NCBI GenBank assembly: GCA_020832965.1
Contig: JAJHRM010000026.1
Location: forward strand, 1-16,709
Origin: Thermofilum sp.
GTDB taxonomy: Archaea > Thermoproteota > Thermoprotei > Thermofilales > Thermofilaceae
Reading direction: 5' to 3'
Length of the DNA: 16,709 bases
The notes under the pieces were generated by a model. That model saw only the letters and a program-made list of their open reading frames with translations. It was not told the origin of the DNA and did not search any database. This document shows, in pieces, positions 1-7,600 of the stretch. How positions within the stretch are numbered: the stretch's first letter is position 1; every line of letters begins with the position of its first letter. Made by a program: the position numbers and the translations under genes.

Positions 1-992
1 GCTGCAACTGGGAAAGAATTGAAAGGCTACCACGAAGCTAAGTGAAGGGGAGAGGGGGTAGGTGCCTGCTGCAACTGGGAAAGAATTGAAAGAGGGATGG
101 AGAGGGCACTCGACCGGCATCTTCTTGGCGAGCGCTGCAACTGGGAAAGAATTGAAAGCCGAGCGCGCGCGCGGAGCTGGGCGGGCGACTTCCGCGCTGC
201 AACTGGGAAAGAATTGAAAGCTGTTGAGCGGGCTCACGCACAGGGGCGCGACCCTCCTCAGGCTGCAACTGGGAAAGAATTGAAAGTCCCTCAGCGCCGC
301 GTCGTGGACGAGCGCCGCGGCGAGGGAGCTGCAACTGGGAAAGAATTGAAAGCCCTCTGCTCTTTCCACTTCAGCGAGGGAGTCCGCAAGCAGGCTGCAA
401 CTGGGAAAGAATTGAAAGGTACTCCGATTTGACCGCGAGCAACGCGTTCCTCACGTCTTGCTGCAACTGGGAAAGAATTGAAAGGCGGAGCCGCCGGCGC
501 TGGACGCCGCCGCCCCCCTCCTGCTGCAACTGGGAAAGAATTGAAAGGGCGCTGAGGGCCCCCTAGAGCGCCAGCGAGATCATCAGGGCTGCAACTGGGA
601 AAGAATTGAAAGGAACAGTACTGGGTACCAGAGGATACCGATGCTGGCGCTTTAGCTGCAACTGGGAAAGAATTGAAAGCGGCGAGCAGCACCTTCCTCA
701 CGCGCGCCGGGTCGAGGAGCGCCTCCCTGCTGCAACTGGGAAAGAATTGAAAGGGAGAAGGGAGAGCAGCGCGTTCAAGACAGCGGAGTTCGCTTGCTGC
801 AACTGGGAAAGAATTGAAAGCCAGATCAAAAAACGGACGGGAGAAAGGTTGTCTGGCGCTGCAACTGGGAAAGAATTGAAAGCCCTGAACCACTTCGGGT
901 AGCCCCTGTACATCAGGTACCTGTGGGCTGCAACTGGGAAAGAATTGAAAGAATGATGGAATTTCCGCCAGCAAATAAATACCTTCGGGCTC

Positions 993-1017
993 GCTGCAAC
1001 TGGGAAAGGATTGAAAG
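993..1017 (+). repeat. variant CRISPR repeat (A to G substitution)
   Basis: This repeat differs from the consensus at one position: it reads GGGAAAGGATTG where the others read GGGAAAGAATTG. It keeps the final ATTGAAAG handle. It lies five repeats from the right end of the array, consistent with decay at the leader-distal end. Confidence 0.95.
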
Positions 1018-1137
1018 CCCGAGTCGGGGCTCCTGGCTAGGGCTACCCGCGGGGGAGCGCTGCAACTGGGAAAGAATTGAAAGCAGGGGCAGTGGGCGAG
1101 GTTCAAGAGCCTCGTCCTCCAGAACCCCTCGGTCACC

Positions 1138-1163
1138 GCTGCAACTGGGAAAGAAATTGAAAG
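1138..1163 (+). repeat. variant CRISPR repeat with one inserted A (26 nt)
   Basis: This unit reads GGGAAAGAAATTGAAAG instead of GGGAAAGAATTGAAAG, so it has one extra A and is 26 nt long. It directly follows the longest spacer (54 nt). The handle sequence is intact, but the register between the 5' half of the repeat and the handle is shifted by one base. Confidence 0.95.
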
Positions 1164-1296
1164 ACTTTTATTCTCTCTATCATTCCCCCCACCCTAGCGG
1201 TGGAGGAGCTGCAACTGGGAAAGAATTGAAAGGCGACCCCCGCCTTTGCGACCGCCTCCGCTTTCTCCCCGGCTGCAACTGGGAAAGAATTGAAAG

Positions 1297-1502
1297 AGGA
1301 GGAGGTCGAGGCGCGCGCTCGTCGGAACCAAGAGCGCTCAGTCGCCGGGAGCGCGCGGACGCAGCAGCTAGGGCCAACCCGGGCTCCCGCGCGGGAGACT
1401 GCTCCAGCTGGCCCAGCGAGAGGGGCATCGCGGTGCGCGCCCAGCCTCTCTACTGCCCCATCCCTTTCCCGGTTGCTGCTCGGAGACGCGCCCGTGTGTT
1501 GC
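1297..1502. other. GC-rich region between the CRISPR array and the next gene
   Basis: This stretch follows the last repeat and precedes the stop codon of the minus-strand ORF at 1503. No further direct repeat, tRNA, TATA box or convincing coding sequence was seen. Several frames are open only because the region is very GC-rich. It presumably holds the array trailer. The one structured element seen is an inverted, degenerate copy of the CRISPR repeat at 1462-1479. Confidence 0.5.
1462..1479 (-). repeat. possible degenerate inverted CRISPR repeat fragment
   Basis: Read on the minus strand, this stretch is GCAGCAACCGGGAAAGGG, which matches 14 of the first 18 bases of the array repeat (GCTGCAACTGGGAAAGAA). 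It lies about 170 bp beyond the last repeat in the opposite orientation and lacks the ATTGAAAG end. It may be a relic of an inverted array or a chance match. No second copy at repeat-spacer distance was found. Confidence 0.3.
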
Positions 1503-2155
1503 TCAGCCTCTCCCGCACTCTTCGGCGCCGCCGGCCGCTGTGAGGTGCACCACCCCGCGGAAGCGAATATCGGCTGGGGGCTCGGTGTCGGTGGTCGCGG
1601 CGATCGCCTCGCCCGCGATCCGCTGCAGAAGGCGCCTCGCCCCCTCGTCGCCAAGGTCGGGAGCCCTCCACCCCGCTGAGGATGAACACGGCGTCGGGCC
1701 GGCGCCTCTCAGCGGCTTCCAGCAGGGGCCGTAGGGGGCCCACCTCCTCCCCGCCGCGGCCCGGATGGCGTCGGCGAGCCCCCTCGGGCCTCTCACCCCC
1801 GCGAGCACCCCAGACCGCGAGACGACCAGCGGCTCCCCGCCGTACCGGTGCGCGAGGCGGAAGAACTCGTCCGCGAACCTCTCGAGGAGCCCCTCCTCCA
1901 GCCGCAGCGGCGCGTCCGGCATCAGGGCGACCAGCAAGCTGCTGGAGCGGATCCCCGGCCTCGCGCCGGGCAGCTTCCTGTGCGCCACGCCCCACGTGCG
2001 CCTGTACTTCAGCGAGAGCAGAGGAGCCTCTCCCCGCTGCTCCGCAGCCCGTGAACCCAGTCCGGCAAGCGCCTCGCCTAAAAAGCTCCGAGCCCCAAAT
2101 ACGCCTTGCCCCCGCGTGCTCGAGCTAAAGTACGCGAGCGCTGCTCCCGGCGACC
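1503..2155 (-). pseudogene. unrecognised protein gene interrupted by two compensating frameshifts
   Basis: The minus strand reads as plausible protein from just below 2155 to a TGA at 1503-1505, but only if the frame changes twice. From about 2150 to 1750 one frame gives protein-like text (for example LLERFADEFFRLAHRYGG and PLVVSRSGVLAGV). Near the C run at 1749-1752 the sense moves to a second frame (LLEAAERRRPDAVFILSG). Near the G run at 1659-1661 it returns to the first frame (RRLLQRIAGEAIAATTDTEP). One missing G and one extra C would repair it. Both sites are short homopolymers in GC-rich DNA, so sequencing error and real decay are equally possible. No convincing start codon was found. 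The 5' end is set here at the end of the neighbouring protease gene, which runs in the same direction. I recognise no family; the alternating strand and helix pattern suggests an alpha/beta fold. Confidence 0.5.
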
Positions 2156-3073
2156 CTAAAAGGTTACACAGAAGATGCGTCTCTCTAGGTCCCACATGAA
2201 TTCGTAGAGGCGGAGGTGCGCGCCCCAGAAGGCTTTCCACAGCCCGTCGACCTTGCGGGGGACCTCCGGGTCGACTACCGGGTGATACGCTGACTGAGGG
2301 TCGTCCCGCCCCCAGTGGTAGTACAGGGAGCTCAAGACCGCCTCCCTCAGGCTCGTGCCGCTGCGCCGCAAGCTCTCCGCCAGGGGCGCCTCCCACTCGC
2401 TCCACCTGTCGCGGCGCCCCGGTATCGGCATCCTACCGCTCAAGGGCAAGGGGATCGGAAACCCTCGTTCAGCCGTGGTGAAAGCCGTGTACTCGCAGAA
2501 CCCCTCCTCGACCTCCCTGCGAAGCAACGGGTATTTGCCAACCTGGTACCGACTAGTGTTGTACCCCTCCAACGCGGAAGCGATGTCCTCCACAACGTGG
2601 TGCGTCAGCTCGTGCCAGAAGATAGCTTCCACGTAGATGCGCCAGATGCCCCACAGATCCTCGACCTCCAGCTTCCCGCCCCCAGCTCCGAGCCAAGCGG
2701 CTTTAAATTTCGCAACTAAATCCTTGAAATCGGAGATCATCCTGTTGATCCTGAAATATATCCCCCATTTACACCCCCACTTATGGTATGGAAGGTAGAT
2801 CGCTAACGAATCGACGATTGCGACGTAATCTTCTCCCATTTTCTCTTCATATCTTTTTATGGACTCCTTTTCGCGTTCATCAAAATATCCATCTGCTATC
2901 AAAGGTTTTACGTGCTCCAGCACTTCATCTTCCATCTCCTTAATTTTTTCTTCTAGCTCCGCCTCGAGAGGGGTTTTCTCCACCGAAGAAATAAATCGGC
3001 TCTTCTCAACCCGCGGCACCCACTCTTCACCGGCCCTAGGAGAAAGCTGGTAGACCCACGGGCTTATGGACAT
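2156..3073 (-). CDS. HExxH zinc-metalloprotease-like protein (gluzincin type)
   Basis: The 305-aa protein carries the zinc-protease signature HELTH at residues 154-158, followed by EEGFCEYTAF at 189-198. The pair resembles the HExxH plus EGxxEY arrangement of gluzincins, with H154 and H158 plus E190 (or E194) as likely zinc ligands and E155 as the catalytic base. The N-terminal 90 residues are highly charged and helical (LEEKIKEMEDEVLEH). No signal peptide or membrane segment is evident, so it probably acts in the cytoplasm. A TATA-like box 23-28 bp upstream of the ATG supports a leaderless mRNA and this start. It is divergent from the 311-aa gene. The 5' third of the gene (about 2700-3010) is AT-rich whereas the rest is GC-rich. 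The substrate is unknown; a defence-linked protease is possible but unproven. Confidence 0.8.
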   Translation of the reverse strand: MSISPWVYQLSPRAGEEWVPRVEKSRFISSVEKTPLEAELEEKIKEMEDEVLEHVKPLIADGYFDEREKESIKRYEEKMGEDYVAIVDSLAIYLPYHKWGCKWGIYFRINRMISDFKDLVAKFKAAWLGAGGGKLEVEDLWGIWRIYVEAIFWHELTHHVVEDIASALEGYNTSRYQVGKYPLLRREVEEGFCEYTAFTTAERGFPIPLPLSGRMPIPGRRDRWSEWEAPLAESLRRSGTSLREAVLSSLYYHWGRDDPQSAYHPVVDPEVPRKVDGLWKAFWGAHLRLYEFMWDLERRIFCVTF

Positions 3074-3095
3074 CGAGAATCGCGCGAGCGAAACC

Positions 3096-3101
3096 TAATA
3101 A
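3096..3101 (-). promoter_or_regulatory. TATA-like box for the metalloprotease-like gene
   Basis: The minus strand reads GCTTATTAGG here. The TTATTA core starts 28 bp before the A of the ATG at 3073, the spacing expected if transcription begins at or next to the start codon (leaderless mRNA, common in crenarchaea). Confidence 0.55.
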
Positions 3102-3145
3102 GCGTTGCCGTGAGCCGAACCCCCGAACGCGCTCCGCCCCTCAGC

Positions 3146-3165
3146 AGCCCGCTCTGCGGCGGGCT
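3146..3165. other. GC-rich inverted repeat in the divergent intergenic region
   Basis: AGCCCGC at 3146-3152 and GCGGGCT at 3159-3165 are perfect inverted repeats separated by 6 nt. They sit in the 207-bp gap between two divergent genes, between their TATA boxes. This could be an operator or a hairpin, or it may reflect high GC. The rest of the gap shows no small ORF or RNA gene I can support. Confidence 0.3.
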
Positions 3166-3250
3166 CGCGTTTCGCAGAAAGAGATACCGCATCCGAGCGG
3201 GGCAGTCCGCGAGAGAGCTGCAGGGGCACTGAGGGTGCGCTCGGAAAGGG

Positions 3251-3256
3251 TTTTTA
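3251..3256 (+). promoter_or_regulatory. TATA-like box for the 311-aa gene
   Basis: TTTTTA at this position follows a purine-rich GGAAAGGG that resembles a TFB recognition element. It starts 30 bp before the ATG at 3281. The spacing again implies a leaderless transcript and supports the chosen start. Confidence 0.6.
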
Positions 3257-3280
3257 TGCTCGGCTGCCGCGCTCAGCTCG

Positions 3281-4216
3281 ATGGCTGCGCCCACCGGGCA
3301 GATGCTCCTCATCTTCAAGAAGCCTTACTTCGACCCGAGAGAGCTGAGGGCTCTGTGGGAGGCGGCGAACGCCGTCGGCGCGCAGCTCAAGCTGGTCAAG
3401 ATCCTGGCGAAGCGCGGCTGCGCGGAGCTGGATTTCGCCGCCGCCGCGGTGATCGAGGCTCAACGCCCCCTCTCCGTGGAGGAGCGGTTGAAGGTGCTGC
3501 GGATGCTTCAGGAAAAGAGGGTGCCCCCGGCGTTGCCGAGGGTGGAGGAGTACGAGGCGCTCGCCCGGCACGGCCTCTCGGCGCTGGCGGAGATGAGGCC
3601 CCAATGGGTGTGGATGGAGGGCATGGAGCCTCGATCGCTGGAGAAGAGGTTCTTCAAGCTCGAGTACACGGCGGAGGCGCCGAGCGTCCACATCTCCACG
3701 GTGGGGTGGTGGACCCGGCTCGAGCGGACCAAGTTCGAGCTGAGCGGGCCCCGCGGCAAGGTCTCCCTCGAAGCGGGCGCCCTGCGCTTCGCGCCAACGA
3801 GCGTGGACGAGGAAACCGTCGAGCTCGCGGAGCGGGCGAGGAGGGCGGCGGAGAGGCTCGAAGCGGTCCTCCAGCGGTGGCGCGAGGCGGTCGAGGCGCT
3901 GCGGTGGGCCGAGCGGAACCTCTGGAGGGGGAGAGCCCCTGCCCTGCTCGCCGGCGAGGCGGAGGGCCCCGAGAGCGGCGTCAGGGCGTGGAGGGAGGGG
4001 CGCGGGGTGGCGGTGTGGCTCGAGCCCGAGGCGAGGAGGCGGTTGGAGGAGAGGCTGGCGAGGGAGGGCATCTGCAGCGTGGAGGGGTACCTCGCGCTCC
4101 TCAGCGCCCAGCTCGGCGCGAGGGTGGAGCTCGCCGAGAGCGACCGCTGGTCCCCCGAAGCGGACGCGGCGCTCAAAGAGCTGCAGGAGACCCTGAGGAA
4201 GCTCGCGGGCGCGTAA
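3281..4216 (+). CDS. unrecognised 311-aa protein
   Basis: I do not recognise the family. The gene is a complete ORF with ATG start, TAA stop, and a TATA-like box at leaderless distance. Its N-terminal 45 residues look like a small alpha/beta unit (MLLIFKKPYF, then a helix, then LKLVKILAKRG). A beta-rich central stretch lies around residues 125-172 (KLEYTAEAPSVHIST). A long, strongly charged, Arg/Glu-rich helical region occupies about 178-230, and a further helical segment forms the C-terminus. No cysteine cluster, P-loop, signal peptide or membrane segment is visible. GC content is very high throughout, unlike the mosaic genes around it. It lies 50 bp upstream of the QueF-like gene on the same strand, and the two may be co-transcribed. 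A role in the modification system is possible only by association. Confidence 0.75.
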   Translation: MAAPTGQMLLIFKKPYFDPRELRALWEAANAVGAQLKLVKILAKRGCAELDFAAAAVIEAQRPLSVEERLKVLRMLQEKRVPPALPRVEEYEALARHGLSALAEMRPQWVWMEGMEPRSLEKRFFKLEYTAEAPSVHISTVGWWTRLERTKFELSGPRGKVSLEAGALRFAPTSVDEETVELAERARRAAERLEAVLQRWREAVEALRWAERNLWRGRAPALLAGEAEGPESGVRAWREGRGVAVWLEPEARRRLEERLAREGICSVEGYLALLSAQLGARVELAESDRWSPEADAALKELQETLRKLAGA

Positions 4217-4266
4217 CGCTCGCGGGAGCGCTCCCATCGCGACACAAGCTCTGAGCGCGGGATTAC

Positions 4267-4641
4267 GTGCCCATTAGCTGTAAGTACCCCTCTCCCAACG
4301 CCCCTCCCGTGGGGCTGGAAACGCTTACCCTCAAAGCGAGAGTGCGCGTCCACCTCACGGCGAGCTTCTCGGCGGTGTGTCCCGTGTCCAAAACCGTGGA
4401 TGAGTACACGGCCGAGATCGAGTACGAGGGGGACGGCAAGTACGTGGAGCTGGGCAGCCTCCGCCGCTACCTCGACGGCTTCAAGGGCCAGGAGTGGTTC
4501 CACGAGGAGCTCTGCGAGAAGATCGCCGAGGACCTGGGGAAGGCCCTGGGGGTGCCTGTCAAGGTCAAGCTGAAGAGCAACTACCTCGGCATAACAGTGG
4601 AGGTGGAGAAGCTATACAGCGCCCAAGCAGACGGCACGTAA
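4267..4641 (+). CDS. queF-L: QueF-like protein (7-cyano-7-deazaguanine-acting, archaeosine-type)
   Basis: The 124-aa protein matches the core of the QueF family. The block FSAVCPVSKTVDEY supplies the cysteine (C38) that forms the thioimide with preQ0 and the acid (D45). It is followed by VELGSLRRYL (E61) and the WFHEEL histidine (H79). In NADPH-dependent QueF the motif is ESKSLK-like; here it is ELGSLR, so the nicotinamide-binding lysine is missing. This fits the crenarchaeal QueF-Like enzymes, which turn preQ0 in tRNA into archaeosine using ammonia rather than reducing it. The chosen start is GTG at 4267; an in-frame GTG at 4309 is an alternative. No TATA box is clear in the 50 bp upstream. 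The gene could be the cell's tRNA archaeosine gene. However, its position 35 bp ahead of the helicase/PLD operon, in the same window as a DpdA-like gene, suggests DNA as a substrate (inference). Confidence 0.85.
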   Translation: MPISCKYPSPNAPPVGLETLTLKARVRVHLTASFSAVCPVSKTVDEYTAEIEYEGDGKYVELGSLRRYLDGFKGQEWFHEELCEKIAEDLGKALGVPVKVKLKSNYLGITVEVEKLYSAQADGT

Positions 4642-4645
4642 AGCA

Positions 4646-4651
4646 TTTATA
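4646..4651 (+). promoter_or_regulatory. TATA box of the five-gene operon
   Basis: TTTATA is preceded by GTAAAG, resembling a TFB recognition element, and starts 31 bp before the ATG at 4677. It lies in the 35-bp gap after the QueF-like gene. The operon therefore probably has its own leaderless promoter even if read-through from upstream also occurs. Confidence 0.7.
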
Positions 4652-4676
4652 CCTCATTCCGCCTTAAAAAGCCCGG

Positions 4677-7600
4677 ATGCAGGCGCTCCCGCCCGAGGAG
4701 GCGTATTGCGACGAGTCGGGCTGGTGCGACCTCTCAGAAGACCACAAGAGCTTGCGCGAGCAACTCGAAGAGTACATCCGCAAGTACATTGAGGGGGTGC
4801 CCCATTTAGTAGGTGAAGGGGGATGGGAGGAGTGGCGGACGCCAATCCTCGTAGCCCCCTACGGCTCTGGGAAGACGACCCTCATGCGCTACCTTTTCCG
4901 GTACTGCTGGAGGCAGCTCAAGGTCCCCGCGCTCCTCGTAAACCTCAGCGAAATCGTGGAGTTCGCCAGGCAGCAAGGCTTAAGAGGAAAAGTGCTGGAA
5001 GATAAACTGCCGGGAATCATAAAAGAATTTTTTGAATTGAAACTAAACGAAATAAAAATCTCAATAGAAAGGAACAAAAAACTCCCAGACGAATTCGTTC
5101 CCCCTGGGAAAAAGCTGGAAGAATACCTGCTACCGGCTAGCGAGCTCGTAAACATCATAGAAAAGTACAACGCGGGCGGAACGGGCGTGCTATTCATAGA
5201 CGAGGTGGAGGAAGCTTACAAGGATTTAACCGCAATCATTTCATATGAAACATCGCCGTTCAGAGGTTTAGCGGATAAGATAAAAGATCGCGCAAGCAGC
5301 GTCTTCACGATTCTGGCGTTCGGCCCCTCCGCAGCGCTAAGGGAGGTATCCTCGGGACCCGCAGCGTGGCGGATGGTTAGGTTCGACATACCATTCCTAA
5401 GCAAAGAAAATATAAAGAGAATTTTGGAACAACAATTGGAAATAAAGGATTATCTTGATTTGCTTTCCAATACGGTATGGTGGTTCTCTCGGGGGAGGAT
5501 AGCATGGGTGTACAAACTAATTAACGAGAAGGTACCGTCTAATATAGTAAACTGCTTGAGCGGAAACAAAATTGATTCGCTAAAAGATGTTCTGACGTCG
5601 GATGCGCTGAGCGCGACTCAGATAATCGAAGGGGTGCCGCTCCTCGACGGTCACGAGCTTCAGCAGCTGCTGAGGTCGACGACGAATAAAGGGTACGCAA
5701 AGCTGCTCCTCATCACATCGGCGCTTGTGGGTCCGATACCCGTAGACCAACTTAAGAAGTGGGGGATCGACGAGAACATCCTAAGCTTCGCTCCCCGAAG
5801 CTGGTTTGTGGTGGGACAAGCGTTCTGCAGCGTCGAGGGTCTGACGGCTGCGATCGTGGAAAAATTAAAAGCGAGGCTCGAAAAGGAGGGGCTCAAAGAG
5901 GAAGCTGTAAAGCGCGCGGAGAGCCTAGCTAGGAAAGTTTTGGGCGCTTGGTCCTTAGAGGGGAAGCTGCTCTACGACCTTGAGGCGCTTAAGAGCCTTA
6001 AGGATCTGGCGGCCGACTACGCGTACGACGTGTACAGGGACGAGCCCCAGATCGGCGAGGCGCTGAGGGAGCTGCGCCTCGAAGCCCTCAACATCAGCAC
6101 GGAAACCGCGGGAACGCTCCACGTCGCCTTGAGCCCGACGTGCATCAAGACCATCTTCCCACCCGCGGTGCTAGTTCCAACGTTCGGTGCAGCTAAGGAG
6201 GTCAGGGTTAAAGAGCTTTACGATGAAGTAGACAAATTGCTTGACGACTTAGATGAAATGAATAAATACTCGACAAAAATCAAAAATATATTGAATCTTT
6301 CAGAATTGAAAGAAAGTTTGATGTTCGTGTACCCGTCGAAAGCGAGGGAAAAAGAGATCAGGAGAGCGGTCCTAGAGTACTTCAAGAAAACTAAAGAGCG
6401 GATCATCGTGCTGCTGGTTGGACCCGAAAGGAACAGCGAGGAGCTGATGAAGGAGCTCAGCAAAAGCATGCTCTTCAAAACGATCGCCTACGCCGCGCCC
6501 CTGACCGAAAGAGCGGCGCTCTACCTGGCCTCGCTGCTCTACAATCTCGCGCACGAGGAGAGCTACGTCGAAGAGCTTGCGCGAGGCGGCGAGAAAGTCG
6601 ATAAGCTCGATAGGAGAGTATTCGAATGGTACAATTACCTCCTGCGGGTGCAAATAAACGAAGCCCAGAGAAAAATGAGGGATAGAGATAAAATTTTGAA
6701 TGAAAATATTTTAAAGTTAATTGAAAGTGTTCACGAAGCCAAAGGCAGAGAAATCGGATCTCAGCAAGCGTATCTCTTCTACCTGAATGCGGCATTTCCA
6801 GAAAACAATAACTATCTAATTGAAGTAATAAAGCGTTTAGAAAATGTTAGGGAATCATATGAAAAACTTATAAATATTATGTCTAGAGAAATTTATCCAG
6901 AAGGACTTGATGTTAACAAGATCCTCGATGAGGAATTATTTAGCGATTTAAGACTCCTCTGTACAAGCGGAGAAAAGTTCCTAAACAGAGTAACCAAATT
7001 AAATAATGAAATAGCAAAAATAGAAAGTTTATTTAATTTGATTTCAGAAATAAACTATTTGATGCCATCTTATGATACTGTAGTGGACTCCAAAAGATTT
7101 ATAGAAAATATAGTTCAAACAGCAAGATTGATAAAAGAGATTATCTTGAAATCTTCTGAATATGTTTCTGAAATCATCATAGAAGATTTAGCTTACATAC
7201 TTATATCTCACATTTTGAAGGGAAGAGATCTCATTGTACAACCTACTGTACGCAACGAAATTCCAATTAAGATGAAGAGCTTTATCATAAATTTCATTAA
7301 CCCTACAATTGTTGTCCTCGACAAGATGGAAATATCGTTTAAAAACCTTGGAATTGATATAACATCTAGAACGAATCAAATTAGAAGTGCTCTCCATAGT
7401 TTAATGGACAATATTAATAGTTTAAGAGAAATTGCGCAAATAGAGGAAGAGATAGGTATGAAAGTTAGAGAGTATCTGCTCCGCTTAAGCCTCGTCGATG
7501 GGATAAAGTTCGAGGAAAGACGTCAGGTAAGAGGTACTAAAGGTTTCCTAAACGTTTTCGTCGAAAATATATTTAACTACGATAAGTACATTCGATTATT

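Larger units (their letters stand above)
1..1296 (+). CRISPR. CRISPR array, 20 repeats of 25 nt, truncated by the left window edge
   Basis: A 25-nt repeat beginning GCTGCAACTGGGA and ending ATTGAAAG starts at 1, 68, 134, 196, 262, 328, 394, 460, 523, 588, 655, 729, 796, 858, 927, 993, 1059, 1138, 1208 and 1272. Bases on either side of the repeat are not conserved, so 25 nt is the true unit. The 19 spacers are all different and mostly 37-44 nt, with two long ones of 49 nt (680-728) and 54 nt (1084-1137). The 3' end ATTGAAAG matches the 8-nt crRNA handle of many archaeal type I/III systems, which implies plus-strand transcription and a leader left of position 1. The two mutated repeats lie towards the right end, as expected for the old, leader-distal end. 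No cas gene is present, so the subtype cannot be assigned. Confidence 0.98.

Noticed and set aside
1..1543. Several long ORFs on both strands across the array (for example 97-432 plus, 291-1136 minus, 923-1543 plus)
   Set aside because: They are read-through of the repeat, which encodes recurring words such as AATGKELK, CNWERIE or FNSFPVAA depending on frame. Repeats and spacers explain them fully.
1297..1679. Possible plus-strand gene starting at the last repeat (129-aa ORF)
   Set aside because: It begins inside a CRISPR repeat, is Ala/Arg/Pro-rich, and runs opposite the better-supported minus-strand ORF.
4224..4235. Perfect 12-bp palindrome GGGAGCGCTCCC upstream of the QueF-like gene
   Set aside because: Short, GC-only and without a loop or T-run. 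It could be an operator but chance is likely in this composition.
3254..4503. Long minus-strand and alternate-frame ORFs (327, 331 and 339 aa) over the 311-aa gene
   Set aside because: They are shadows in very GC-rich DNA with Arg/Pro/Gly-rich composition and no promoter. The 311-aa frame has a TATA box and protein-like sequence.
5370..5400. GGTTCGA-type stretch resembling a tRNA T-loop
   Set aside because: It lies within the ATPase coding frame and no cloverleaf stems or CCA-end context could be found.
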